From an uncultured Clostridium sp. (lineage in GTDB: Bacteria; Bacillota; Clostridia; Lachnospirales; Lachnospiraceae), in the NCBI GenBank assembly GCA_946498245.1, contig CAMMNN010000003.1:62001-126000 (forward strand): a DNA stretch of 64,000 nt, written 5' to 3'. Each line of letters starts with the position of its first letter. Within the stretch, counting starts at the first letter, position 1. Under the pieces are notes generated by a model. The model was given only the letters and a program-made list of their open reading frames with translations. It made no database searches and was not told the DNA's origin. Positions 9,443 through 17,168 of the stretch are shown here, piece after piece. The translations under genes were made by a program, and so were the position numbers.

Positions 9443-9637
9443 CTATTCCTTGTATTCCATGGAATAACTGCGGATGCAATGGAAAAAGACCAGAACCAAC
9501 TCCTGATACAGTTCTTCCCAAAACACCCCATCTACCATGGATCGGCTGATAATCAGAGGCCGATACATAAAAAACAATTGCTCCAACGCAGTCTGATTCC
9601 CGGCTTTGGCCGCCAGCAGCAGTTCCCTAAATTCCAT
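9443..9637 (-). CDS. Tn916 ORF8-like helix-turn-helix protein
   Basis: This 64-residue protein begins EFRELLLAAKAGNQTALEQL, the signature of the conjugative-transposon helix-turn-helix family (HTH_16, as in Tn916 ORF8). That region resembles the start of sigma region 2. The start ATG follows GGAGCGGAAG. It overlaps the end of the ORF7-like sigma gene by 11 bases, so the two are translationally linked. The pair probably acts as a split sigma-like regulator of ICE transcription. The activity is inferred from family and context. Confidence 0.75.
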   Translation of the reverse strand: MEFRELLLAAKAGNQTALEQLFFMYRPLIISRSMVDGVFWEELYQELVLVFFHCIRSYSMEYKE

Positions 9638-10070
9638 TTTTCTTCCGCTCCTTTTTCATTTTCTTTCTGGCATAGGCATAGGACGAAGCTGCCTGTTTTC
9701 CGTCTATCCCCATAATGGCGCCGATTTCTTCAAAATCAAGTCCCCGGAAAATCTTGGCATATAAAATAAGGAGTTCTCTGTCCGTAAGCACAGAAAGCCG
9801 TCCCTCCCATACTCTCCCGGCCTGTTCTGCCAGATAGGAACGAATTTCCTTTGCATCCCAGGACATCTGATGTTCTCGTTCCTGGCTGCCGTTTTTTTCT
9901 TCATGCTCCAGGAGAAGCGGAGCCAGATTCAGTAAATCTTCCGGCGCCATCAGTTCTTCAGCCTGGTTTCTCTTATACTCTTTCTGCAGGTACGCGTTTC
10001 TTTTTCTTTCCAAAGCCGTTTGCACATACTTTGTAAAACGGTATCTTGTAATGTCTTCTGTATTACTCAT
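9627..10070 (-). CDS. Tn916 ORF7-like sigma-70-family regulator
   Basis: A 147-residue protein, reading from the ATG at 10070 after GGAGGAAG; an upstream ATG at 10139 with GGGGTGA would add 23 residues. The C-terminal half (LSVLTDRELLILYAKIF, then DFEEIGAIMGI and ASSYAYARKKMKK) is a sigma-70 region 4 helix-turn-helix. No region 2 is present; that function may lie in the following ORF8-like gene. A hairpin terminator at 10184-10210 lies in the leader. It probably directs or modulates ICE promoters as in Tn916. Confidence 0.75.
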   Translation of the reverse strand: MSNTEDITRYRFTKYVQTALERKRNAYLQKEYKRNQAEELMAPEDLLNLAPLLLEHEEKNGSQEREHQMSWDAKEIRSYLAEQAGRVWEGRLSVLTDRELLILYAKIFRGLDFEEIGAIMGIDGKQAASSYAYARKKMKKERKKNGI

Positions 10071-10183
10071 TCTCTTCCTCCAGTTTTTATTTTTGAGCTG
10101 GAGGAACCAGGCGGCCCGCGCACCCTGTAAGGGATCCATAAATCACCCCATATATTGGAGGTGTATAGTATAGATTTGCAATT

Positions 10184-10210
10184 AAAAAAGGAACAGCGAT
10201 AAACTGTTCC
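10184..10210 (-). terminator. Hairpin terminator in the leader of the sigma-like operon
   Basis: On the minus strand GGAACAG-TTTATCG-CTGTTCC is followed by TTTTTT. It lies in the 10140-10370 divergent intergenic region, upstream of the ORF7-like gene. The only other gene nearby points the opposite way, so this looks like a leader attenuator rather than an end-of-operon terminator. Several AT-rich -10-like hexamers lie upstream, but no convincing -35 was identified. Confidence 0.6.
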
Positions 10211-10370
10211 TCTTAGGCTTTTTCTGCCTTTATTTATATTCCACTATTTGTAAAAGCTCTGCTTTTCTCTTTCTCATTTGTCCCATATATTATATACCTA
10301 TTTATTTTAGGGATTATAGTTTATGTTCCATATTTCCTTTTGCCTTTAGACTTAGATTGAGGTGATATAT

Positions 10371-10694
10371 ATGAAAAGCCCTGATAACAAGTTAGGCTAT
10401 CAAATAAAAGCGGCTCGGGAAGAACGTAAATGGACGCAGGAACAACTGGCCGAAATGGCCGGCATCTCTACTGTTTACCTTTCTGAAATTGAAAATAAGC
10501 GAACGATTCCCAGTTTTTCTGTATTATGCAATATTTGTAGATTGTTAAATCTTTCCTTGGATGATCTTGTCTTCCACACTGAGTCAGAATATACCAGGAA
10601 AATCAATCGCTTGCTTTCTAAATGCGATGAAAAACAGCTCCATGTTATCTATGCCATGATTGAGACTATGTTGATGGTCAGTGAAAAAATTTAA
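10371..10694 (+). CDS. Xre-family HTH regulator
   Basis: About 107 residues, with the ATG at 10371 after GAGGTGATATAT; an upstream GTG at 10362 falls inside the ribosome binding site. Residues near the N-terminus form a classic helix-turn-helix: QIKAAREERKWTQEQLAEMA, then ISTVYLSEIENKRTIPSF. The C-terminal 40 residues are helical with no recognised domain. It is divergent from the sigma-like operon, is the only plus-strand gene in the ICE, and is placed like an immunity or ICE repressor (ImmR-type). It may repress the divergent leader. That role is inferred. Confidence 0.85.
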   Translation: MKSPDNKLGYQIKAAREERKWTQEQLAEMAGISTVYLSEIENKRTIPSFSVLCNICRLLNLSLDDLVFHTESEYTRKINRLLSKCDEKQLHVIYAMIETMLMVSEKI

Positions 10695-10770
10695 TACTAT
10701 TTTTAATATTTATAGCATTTCAACTTCTCTAAAATTTCTCCAATTACTCTCTAAAAAATGAATTTTATAT

Positions 10771-10820
10771 AAAAAAGGTTCTGCTGCAGCATAAAATTTA
10801 ATCTGCAACAGAACCTTTTT
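10771..10820. terminator. Bidirectional terminator between the Xre gene and mgtC
   Basis: AAAAAAGGTTCTGCTGCAG pairs with CTGCAACAGAACCTTTTT (one mismatch), with A- and T-runs on either side. It separates the plus-strand Xre gene from the converging minus-strand cargo operon that ends with mgtC. Confidence 0.85.
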
Positions 10821-10851
10821 ACTTTCTGAAATATAGTCAATATATTGTTTG

Positions 10852-11538
10852 TCAGATAATCGTCCACTTTGTATTGCAGACAGACTCGATTTTTAATAAC
10901 TTATCAACCACATTCTCATTATATTCCGTATAATCACTCCCCTCATAGGCAAATCGCGTTTCAATCAAAATATGGTTCCCTTCTAGTTTTTTACTATCCA
11001 GGGAAAGCAAATAGCTATTTTTCCCGGATAGAAGCGCAGCCGTTTTTTTTCTTATTTCTCCCTCTTTCTCCAAGGAACAAATGAGGCTTAATTTGAAGAT
11101 TCCACCACTGTCATCGGCAAACTGCCAACGAGTCATCTTTCTTGAAACAAAATGCAAAATCATGTTTACTGTAATCAGGCAAAGGGCAGCAACTGTGGCA
11201 AATAAATGATTTCCGCTGCCCGCTAGGACTCCAATCCCTGCTGTACACCAGATAGTGGCCGCCGTATTGATTCCGCGAACCTGAAGACCGTCCTTAAAAA
11301 TAATCCCGCTTCCCAAAAATCCTACGCCACTTATTACTTGTGCTGCCATCCTGCTGGAATCTCCATCCGGGACACAAAAGGCAAATGAAGTAAACAGACT
11401 TGCACCTATACAAACCAGAACTCCCGTTCTGACTCCAATAGAATGGCCAGTAATCTGTCGCTCTAGCCCAATCAAAAATCCCAATCCCAATGCAATTCCT
11501 ATATTCTGCAAAAATTGAAAAACTGTCATATCACTCAT
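10852..11538 (-). CDS. MgtC/SapB family membrane protein
   Basis: The 228-residue protein has about four or five transmembrane segments in its first 140 residues with the family signatures FLIGLERQ, RTGVLVCIGASLF, SGVGFLGSGIIFKDG and INTAATIWC. A soluble C-terminal domain of about 80 residues follows. MgtC proteins aid growth in low Mg2+ or inside host cells and affect membrane energetics; several bind regulatory partners. It is the last gene of the cargo operon, 33 bases after the lone winged-helix gene. Its presence with lipid genes supports an envelope-stress theme. The role on this element is inferred. Confidence 0.9.
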   Translation of the reverse strand: MSDMTVFQFLQNIGIALGLGFLIGLERQITGHSIGVRTGVLVCIGASLFTSFAFCVPDGDSSRMAAQVISGVGFLGSGIIFKDGLQVRGINTAATIWCTAGIGVLAGSGNHLFATVAALCLITVNMILHFVSRKMTRWQFADDSGGIFKLSLICSLEKEGEIRKKTAALLSGKNSYLLSLDSKKLEGNHILIETRFAYEGSDYTEYNENVVDKLLKIESVCNTKWTII

Positions 11539-11570
11539 CTAAATCATTTATTACCCCTCAATCTGCATTT

Positions 11571-11957
11571 TCAGCATTCGTAAAAATATGTCTCAATTTC
11601 TTTTTTCCATTTATAACCCCGTCCGTGAACAGTCACGATCATTTCTTCTGAGGCGCATTCCCGTAATTTTTTCCGAATTCTCGAGATACTAATTTCCACT
11701 GTATGTAAATCATCTTTCTCTCTTTCCCCGGCAGCATACCGATAAATTTGCCCTTTACTGAAGACCTGACCGGGATATTGAAAAAAAAGATGCAAAATCC
11801 GAAACTCCCTATTGGTAAAATACAGTTCACGCCCTGCAAATGATACCGTCTGTTCCAGTTCATTCAGTTCCAACTTTCCTCTCTGGATAACCCCAATTCG
11901 ATTTTTCAAAAACCCCACCCTTTTTACACTTTTTGCAAAAAACACTATCCATGTCAT
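11571..11957 (-). CDS. Stand-alone OmpR/PhoB-type winged-helix DNA-binding protein
   Basis: The 128-residue product contains only the effector domain of an OmpR-type response regulator: a LELNELEQTVSFAG beta-hairpin, TNREFRILHLFF, QVFSKGQIYRYA, and VEISISRIRKKLRE with the final VTVHGRGYKW wing. No receiver domain precedes it; an in-frame TAG lies just upstream of the chosen ATG, so this is either a genuine stand-alone regulator or the remnant of a truncated one. The start codon is uncertain because no strong ribosome binding site is present. A TTG at the NRIGV segment is an alternative. It probably binds DNA, perhaps controlling mgtC or the lipid operon. Confidence 0.65.
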   Translation of the reverse strand: MTWIVFFAKSVKRVGFLKNRIGVIQRGKLELNELEQTVSFAGRELYFTNREFRILHLFFQYPGQVFSKGQIYRYAAGEREKDDLHTVEISISRIRKKLRECASEEMIVTVHGRGYKWKKEIETYFYEC

Positions 11958-11997
11958 ACTGCCCTATTACAAAATCCTTATCCAAACTTAAAGTAAT

Positions 11998-12843
11998 CTA
12001 ATTGTCATTATTTTCAAACTTAGTATTTTGTTGCATCTGGTGGTCTCGTTTCGCATAATCCATCATCTGAGCCGCAAAGAACCCTCCCATAAAGCAAATC
12101 AGTGAAATGAAAAAAATCATTGGACTGGCAAACGATTGGGGCAGTATTTTCAATGCAGACGCAATCATAATTCCTAAAATAATCCGCGAGATAAACGTAT
12201 AGTATTTCTCAAACAACATGGTAACCAACCGCGCAAACAGCATCACAGTGAATGTAATTCCAATTAAAAATGGAACAATTACATAGAAATTCAACATTCC
12301 GATTCCTGCCGTTAACGGCTCATATAAATCTAGAAAAATTAAAATAGATGACGAACTGAGTCCTGGGATAATCAGACTCAATCCCCACAAAAGCCCACTA
12401 AGGACATATGTAAGGAACGAAGGGGCAAGTATTGCGGTTCCTTCCTGCTCCAAAATATGAAACAGTAAATACGCTAAAGCCAGCGCAAGTACAAAAGGTG
12501 TCCAACTCTTATTCGAGCCGCTCACTTCAGAAGTATGTAACAACTCCGGTATTGTTCCGCAGATTAAACCCAAAAAAAGCATTAAAGCGATTTCCGGAGC
12601 AAGCTCCAAAAATAGCTCTACGCCCTTGGCAAAATACACAAATCCAAGCACCCATCCAATTAAGAACGGAAGAAGTATCAAATAATATTTTTTGAAGGAC
12701 TTTATTGGATGCGTCAATAAAGCCATTATAGGCTCATAAATACCAAAAGCAACGCAAAGTACCCCACCACTAACTCCGGGAAGAATTGCGCCAATACCCA
12801 CGATAGCCCCTTGTATCATATATAAAATGCTTTTTAAAATCAT
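11998..12843 (-). CDS. DUF368 polyprenyl-phosphate translocase (PopT-like)
   Basis: The 281-residue protein has about eight transmembrane segments and the two family-defining inverted motifs: GAILPGVSGGVL near the N-terminus and SLIIPGLSSSSILIFLDLYEP in the second half. DUF368 proteins such as PopT move undecaprenyl phosphate across the membrane so that the carrier lipid can be reused for wall and glycan synthesis. The ATG at 12843 is preferred; an upstream TTG at 12858 is possible. It lies 63 bases after the TetR gene in the same direction. Together with the glycosyltransferases upstream it suggests lipid-linked glycan turnover. The family assignment is firm; the substrate here is inferred. 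Confidence 0.85.
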   Translation of the reverse strand: MILKSILYMIQGAIVGIGAILPGVSGGVLCVAFGIYEPIMALLTHPIKSFKKYYLILLPFLIGWVLGFVYFAKGVELFLELAPEIALMLFLGLICGTIPELLHTSEVSGSNKSWTPFVLALALAYLLFHILEQEGTAILAPSFLTYVLSGLLWGLSLIIPGLSSSSILIFLDLYEPLTAGIGMLNFYVIVPFLIGITFTVMLFARLVTMLFEKYYTFISRIILGIMIASALKILPQSFASPMIFFISLICFMGGFFAAQMMDYAKRDHQMQQNTKFENNDN

Positions 12844-12906
12844 GATATGTCTACCCAACCATTTACAAATACTTGTAACACTTTTTCCTTCCTCGAACTA
12901 GCTGTC

Positions 12907-13539
12907 TCATTTTGTTCCATTTTCCTGCACAAGTGCTCCATGACTTAATATTTCCATTTGTTTTCGCAGTCTGGTTTTTACCTGCTCTTTCTCGTAACCC
13001 ATGGCCTGTTGCATAATGACTTCTTTCAGAATAACTGCAAATCCAAAATTCATTGCAGATAGCAGTTTCTCCTGTTCCGCCTCCGTCTTTCCCCATTTTT
13101 TCATGCTGTCCAGACACACTCGCCGATTTTCCTCTCCAATCCATTCTCCCAGGCTTTGAAACTCCGTTTCCAAAGCGTATTTCCTGCAGGACCGGTCTTT
13201 TAAAATTCTGTGGTATAGTTCCCTGCATCCCTTTCCCGCACTGCCTTCGATGAAATCCTCCGATAGATGATTCATGGTTTCCTCATAATTTCCGGTTTCC
13301 GTCATATATATTACCATCTTTCGTTCCATTCGTTCCTTTTCCCATAGAATCATGGTTTTAAAAATGTCTGATTTACATGAAAAATACTGATAAAAGCTTG
13401 TCTTGGAAATACCAGCCCTCTGCACTATATCACGAATGGTAATCTCTTTATATGGTTTCTCAAAAAAAAGCATCTTCATCGCACTTAGTATTTTTTGACG
13501 TTTCTGAAGGTTTAAGTGTTTAAAACATTCAGTTGGCAT
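12907..13539 (-). CDS. TetR/AcrR family transcriptional regulator
   Basis: The 210-residue protein starts at an ATG after GGAGG. The N-terminal helix-turn-helix reads KQKILSAMKMLFFEKPYKEI-like text followed by ITIRDIVQRAGISKTSFYQYF, the standard TetR DNA-binding fold. The C-terminal 140 residues are helical and carry no recognisable ligand motif. It lies inside the cargo operon rather than divergent from it, between a small membrane protein and DUF368, so it could regulate the operon from within or a distant target. A membrane-active compound or lipid is a reasonable guess for the ligand but is not shown. Confidence 0.9.
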   Translation of the reverse strand: MPTECFKHLNLQKRQKILSAMKMLFFEKPYKEITIRDIVQRAGISKTSFYQYFSCKSDIFKTMILWEKERMERKMVIYMTETGNYEETMNHLSEDFIEGSAGKGCRELYHRILKDRSCRKYALETEFQSLGEWIGEENRRVCLDSMKKWGKTEAEQEKLLSAMNFGFAVILKEVIMQQAMGYEKEQVKTRLRKQMEILSHGALVQENGTK

Positions 13540-13558
13540 AGTTTCCTCCTGGTTTTCA

Positions 13559-13879
13559 CTACTTTTTTCCTTTGATTACATTTTTCGCTTTCTCATAAAG
13601 CTTTTTTAGCACTACAAGGGTTTTCTGATCATTTGGAAACAGCAGCCGAAGTAATGCAATGGCGATTGCAAAAGTGACAATCTTTTCCGGCGAAATGGGG
13701 AGCCACAAAAAGGCAAGATAACTTCCTGCCACTGCGACCATCCAGTGAATGCCAAAGTAGCTCCCCACGCCAAACAAAATATATGACCACCCGTTTGTGA
13801 TGAACCATGCTATTGCCACACACAACAATAAACGTGGATTTGTTATGAACTGAATTGCTTTCCTGGTCTTGTCTCTCAT
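13559..13879 (-). CDS. Small multi-pass membrane protein, unrecognised
   Basis: The 106-residue protein has three hydrophobic segments: LLLCVAIAWFITNGWSYILF, then a second near WMVAVAGSYLAFLWL, and a third near IVTFAIAIALLRLLF. It ends in a strongly basic tail (KKLYEKAKNVIKGKK). The start ATG overlaps the stop of the upstream acidic protein as ATGA, so the two are translationally coupled. No family is recognised with confidence. It looks like a small accessory membrane protein of the lipid operon. Confidence 0.7.
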   Translation of the reverse strand: MRDKTRKAIQFITNPRLLLCVAIAWFITNGWSYILFGVGSYFGIHWMVAVAGSYLAFLWLPISPEKIVTFAIAIALLRLLFPNDQKTLVVLKKLYEKAKNVIKGKK

Positions 13880-14394
13880 TCGCTGCGATCTTCTTCAGAT
13901 TCCTCCTGCATTCTGCTTTCGTCTGATTCCTCTGTCACACTTTCGTCCTGGCCCACTTCATCGGAAATTGTATCCTCTTTTGATGTTGCCATGAGCATAC
14001 AGCTATCCTCTTTAAAACAATTGTCGGATATTTCATCATTTCGTTTCAAGTCCGTTCTGTATCCCGATTCTTGTGCAGGGGTATCCTGTTTCTTCTCTGT
14101 CTCTGAGGAAATGTCTTGCTCAGTCTGCAAAGACTCCTCCACAAACCCCTCAGACGATTCCGAAAACACCTCAGATACTGCAGGAGAAACTATTTGCTCT
14201 CGAAAATTTTCCTGCTCAAGGTCTATATGCTCTTGATTAGAATGATGTGTATTGGACGATTCTGAAGGTGCCATCTTCTCTGCACATTTATCCCTGCTGC
14301 CCTCCTCCGTCCTTTTTTTATACAACGTATAAACAAAAAGTCCAGCGGCTATCATACCTGTTCCTATAAGAAAATATTTCAAACTTTTTTTCAT
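13876..14394 (-). CDS. Membrane-anchored acidic Ser/Glu-rich protein
   Basis: About 172 residues from the ATG at 14394, chosen because AAGGAG precedes it; the longer frame would extend into the GT8 gene. One N-terminal transmembrane helix (YFLIGTGMIAAGLFVYTLY) is followed by KKR and then a low-complexity tail dominated by Glu, Ser, Asp and Gln that is probably disordered. No domain is recognised. It sits between the GT8 glycosyltransferase and a small multi-pass protein with overlaps or gaps of only a few bases. The acidic tail could bind cations or basic partners; this is only a guess. Confidence 0.65.
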   Translation of the reverse strand: MKKSLKYFLIGTGMIAAGLFVYTLYKKRTEEGSRDKCAEKMAPSESSNTHHSNQEHIDLEQENFREQIVSPAVSEVFSESSEGFVEESLQTEQDISSETEKKQDTPAQESGYRTDLKRNDEISDNCFKEDSCMLMATSKEDTISDEVGQDESVTEESDESRMQEESEEDRSE

Positions 14395-14398
14395 ATCC

Positions 14399-15259
14399 TT
14401 AGCTCCTTTCTTCAATACAGTCTGGCATATTTTGTGAATTGATTTTAACCAGGTGCATATAGTGCTTATATAACGCTGCAAATCGGTTCAAATAAATAAT
14501 CTTCCAAGGTTTCTGTCTTCCGCAAAAGTGAAGAAACACGGTATTCTCCATGACCCAATCCATGTTGCATTGTCCATCACTTTTTAGCAAATAAGCAGAA
14601 AAGTAGCGGGTATCATAATTCCATATGTTATCATCAATCTGTAAGGTAACATTTCCATATAATATATTGAACACATCCTGATCCGGCAAAAACAATTTCT
14701 CCGGCTGCTCCCGCACACACTCAAAAATTTCCTCTGCCTTCACAATCTCCCGCGCCTTTGCCAGATCCATCAATAAGACACCGGTATTGTAGTAATCATG
14801 CTCATTCTTCAGGCGTAACCGGTTTACATCGTTAATACTCTCTATCGCTCCACTGTGAGATGCCGCGGCAAACACATTCTCTTCCAACGGAAGTTCCCAC
14901 AGCGGCCGGACAAAATTGATAACCAGAATGTCCGGATCAAGATAGATGACACGCTCTAATGTATCGGGCAGCAGTAACGGCGCCAGGAGACGGTAATACA
15001 TCTCCTGCGGATACTGTTGAGAAACGGGAGCGTTTTCAAACATCGTCCGATCCACTGCAACCGGCATCAACGTCATGTGGTGAGCCGTACAAAATGCCTC
15101 CAGAACCTTCAGTTCTTTTGAGGGAATTGTGCTGTGCAGCAGCCATATGGAAAAGGTCTCACCGGGATTACTGGCCGCCAACGATTTCACCATCACTTGA
15201 AACGGTTCGGCATAGTTCTGGTCAAAACTTACAAGCAAATGAATTGTGTCGATTTTCAT
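14399..15259 (-). CDS. Family 8 glycosyltransferase
   Basis: About 286 residues from the ATG at 15259 after AGAGGTG. It shows the GT-A fold motifs of GT8 enzymes: HLLVSFDQNYAEPFQVM at the N-terminus, the metal-binding YLDPDILV (DxD equivalent), YYNTGVLLMDL, LPDQDVFNIL, and the C-terminal LHFCGRQKPW, which matches the HxxGxxKPW signature. Such enzymes transfer galactose or glucose from UDP-sugars with retention. In this operon the likely acceptor is a lipid-linked or wall glycan intermediate, although the exact sugar and acceptor cannot be deduced. It has no transmembrane segment and is cytoplasmic. Confidence 0.9.
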   Translation of the reverse strand: MKIDTIHLLVSFDQNYAEPFQVMVKSLAASNPGETFSIWLLHSTIPSKELKVLEAFCTAHHMTLMPVAVDRTMFENAPVSQQYPQEMYYRLLAPLLLPDTLERVIYLDPDILVINFVRPLWELPLEENVFAAASHSGAIESINDVNRLRLKNEHDYYNTGVLLMDLAKAREIVKAEEIFECVREQPEKLFLPDQDVFNILYGNVTLQIDDNIWNYDTRYFSAYLLKSDGQCNMDWVMENTVFLHFCGRQKPWKIIYLNRFAALYKHYMHLVKINSQNMPDCIEERS

Positions 15260-15286
15260 ACACACCTCTTTTCCGGGATCACTCCC

Positions 15287-16411
15287 CTATTTTACATAAA
15301 TATTTCGATGAGCAAGCCGTATTGCTGCATCTTCCTTGACCAGTTCAATCGCTACTGCTGCGAGGGGAATGAAGAATAAAATACCAGGAATGCCGAAAAG
15401 TTTTCCGCCCACCATAGCCGCAATTAAAGTATAGAGAGGAGGCAATCCCACTGAACCGCCCACTACCCGCGGATAAATAAATTGATTTTCAATAAACTGC
15501 ACTACAATATAAACAATCAAGCAGCGTAACACTAGCTCCGGTTGAATCAAGAAGGTAAGCAGGACGCTAAGAGAACAGGAAATGAATGCCCCTACATAAG
15601 GAATAATGGCACACACTGCCGTAAGCAGACCCGCCAAGCTGCCATAAGGCAGCTTAAAAATAGTAAAAGCAAAAAACATCAGGCTTCCCAGAATTACTGC
15701 TTCAGCGCATTGACCAGTCAGGAAATTTGTGAATGACCGGGTAAACATCCTGCAGAACCGGAGCAGTCCCTCAGCCCATTGAGGCTTCCAATATGCCAGT
15801 ACCAATGTCCGGCCATGGCGGCACAATCGTTCTTTACTCAATGTAATATAGAAAGAAACAATCAGTGCAAATCCCGCTGTAACCATAAGATTAACTGTGG
15901 AAGACAACGCCCCTGCTACATTGGTCAGCATTGCATCAAGTCCATTGGAAAAATTTTCCAACATCCGTTCCAGATTAAGGCCAGACAGAAATTCTTCGAG
16001 TCCTGCTGCACTGGCTCCTTGACTATCCAGCCAAACCATCCACTGGGGAATCAACACCTGAATCTGAACATACAGGCTCCGGGCCGAGCGGACAATCTCC
16101 GGTACTAACAGGGTCAACACCAGAGTCAGAACCATACCGATACAAGCCAGAGCCAGAACGAAGCTGAGGATATGGATGTGTTTTGCCTGAAACTGTTTTT
16201 TCGCTTTTTGAAACAGCCTCGTCAGTCTCTTCTCAATCCCATTCACAGGCACATGAATAAAGAGAGCCAAGATACTACCAATAATAATGGGACGGATTAG
16301 CTGTAAAATACGTCCTAGAAAACTAAAAATCTCTGTCGTATGAAACAGGGCCGCAAACAGACTGACGCCAAACGTTGTGACAATCAAGTTTTGCTTTGTT
16401 CTATTCTCCAT
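15287..16411 (-). CDS. AI-2E family transporter (PerM/YdbI type)
   Basis: The 374-residue protein has about seven or eight transmembrane segments in the arrangement of the AI-2E transporter family: paired N-terminal helices, a long central amphipathic region (about residues 130-180), and a C-terminal block with YGSLAGLLTAVCAIIPYVG, QFIENQFIYPRVVG and GGKLFGIPGILFFIPLAAV. Members are poorly defined; some act as Na+/H+ antiporters and one exports autoinducer-2. The start ATG follows AGAAAGGAATGTC. In this lipid operon it may move a lipid precursor or ion, but the substrate is unknown. Confidence 0.85.
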   Translation of the reverse strand: MENRTKQNLIVTTFGVSLFAALFHTTEIFSFLGRILQLIRPIIIGSILALFIHVPVNGIEKRLTRLFQKAKKQFQAKHIHILSFVLALACIGMVLTLVLTLLVPEIVRSARSLYVQIQVLIPQWMVWLDSQGASAAGLEEFLSGLNLERMLENFSNGLDAMLTNVAGALSSTVNLMVTAGFALIVSFYITLSKERLCRHGRTLVLAYWKPQWAEGLLRFCRMFTRSFTNFLTGQCAEAVILGSLMFFAFTIFKLPYGSLAGLLTAVCAIIPYVGAFISCSLSVLLTFLIQPELVLRCLIVYIVVQFIENQFIYPRVVGGSVGLPPLYTLIAAMVGGKLFGIPGILFFIPLAAVAIELVKEDAAIRLAHRNIYVK

Positions 16412-16452
16412 TTGACATTCCTTCTTTCTGCGTAGTATGTTTATGATTAACT

Positions 16453-17157
16453 TTATTCTGGCTTTTGCTGATACTCATACTGCTGTTGTATTCTCTCTGC
16501 CGCGGAACCATATGCATAGAGATAAGCAATTACACAAATTGGGAGGGCGGCTACCACATCTATGACAGAATGCTGTTTCAAAAACAGCGTAGAAATAGAA
16601 ATCAAAACAGCGGTAATAGTAAAGGCGCCCCGCCATCCGGGAGTTCTAAAATGTTTGCTGTTCCATGCACACAACAGTACCGCAATGGAACCGATTACAT
16701 GGATGGAAGGGCAGACATTTGTATTCGTGTCAAACTGGTAAAACCCTGTCATAAAACGAGTAAAAAGATTGTCTCGAGGGAATACTGCTGGCCTCAATTC
16801 CTGACAATTCGGAAAAATCACATAAATTACCATTGCCAGGGAGTATGACACAATAATAAATTTCATCAATTTTTTAAAAGATTCCACATCATATAAAAGT
16901 GTATAAATATGGATACCTGCCAGAAAGACAAACCAAAAAAGGTACGGGATCAAAAAAAACTCACAAAACGGAATCGCACTGTCCAAAGCGCAGGAAACCG
17001 GATAATAGCTTTCCCTAATCCACAGCCGTTCTACCGTTAAAAAAAGGAGGCCAAATACCGGCCAGTAAAGAAGTAATTTTAAGTGCCTATATTCTGGTTC
17101 GTTCCGTTTACGAAAGCAAAAATTTCTGTAATCAATCATGGGAGGTCCAAAGTTCAT
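16453..17157 (-). CDS. PAP2-superfamily membrane enzyme (inositolphosphotransferase-like)
   Basis: About 234 residues from the ATG at 17157, which has GAGGGTG six bases upstream; a GTG at 17172 overlaps the glycosyltransferase stop. Six hydrophobic segments are present. The PAP2 active-site motifs are readable: NVCPSIHVIGS (central motif with the catalytic His) and KQHSVIDVVAALP (C-terminal His). The lone-His spacing resembles the Aur1/inositolphosphotransferase branch more than simple phosphatidate phosphatases. It could dephosphorylate a lipid phosphate or transfer a head group. It directly follows the MGDG-type glycosyltransferase, so its likely substrate is the product of the operon's lipid pathway. 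Confidence 0.85.
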   Translation of the reverse strand: MNFGPPMIDYRNFCFRKRNEPEYRHLKLLLYWPVFGLLFLTVERLWIRESYYPVSCALDSAIPFCEFFLIPYLFWFVFLAGIHIYTLLYDVESFKKLMKFIIVSYSLAMVIYVIFPNCQELRPAVFPRDNLFTRFMTGFYQFDTNTNVCPSIHVIGSIAVLLCAWNSKHFRTPGWRGAFTITAVLISISTLFLKQHSVIDVVAALPICVIAYLYAYGSAAERIQQQYEYQQKPE

Positions 17158-17168
17158 CTCTATCACCC

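Noticed and set aside
12863-13228. A 121-codon frame within the TetR gene
   Set aside because: Overlaps a clear TetR protein in another frame and has no features of its own.
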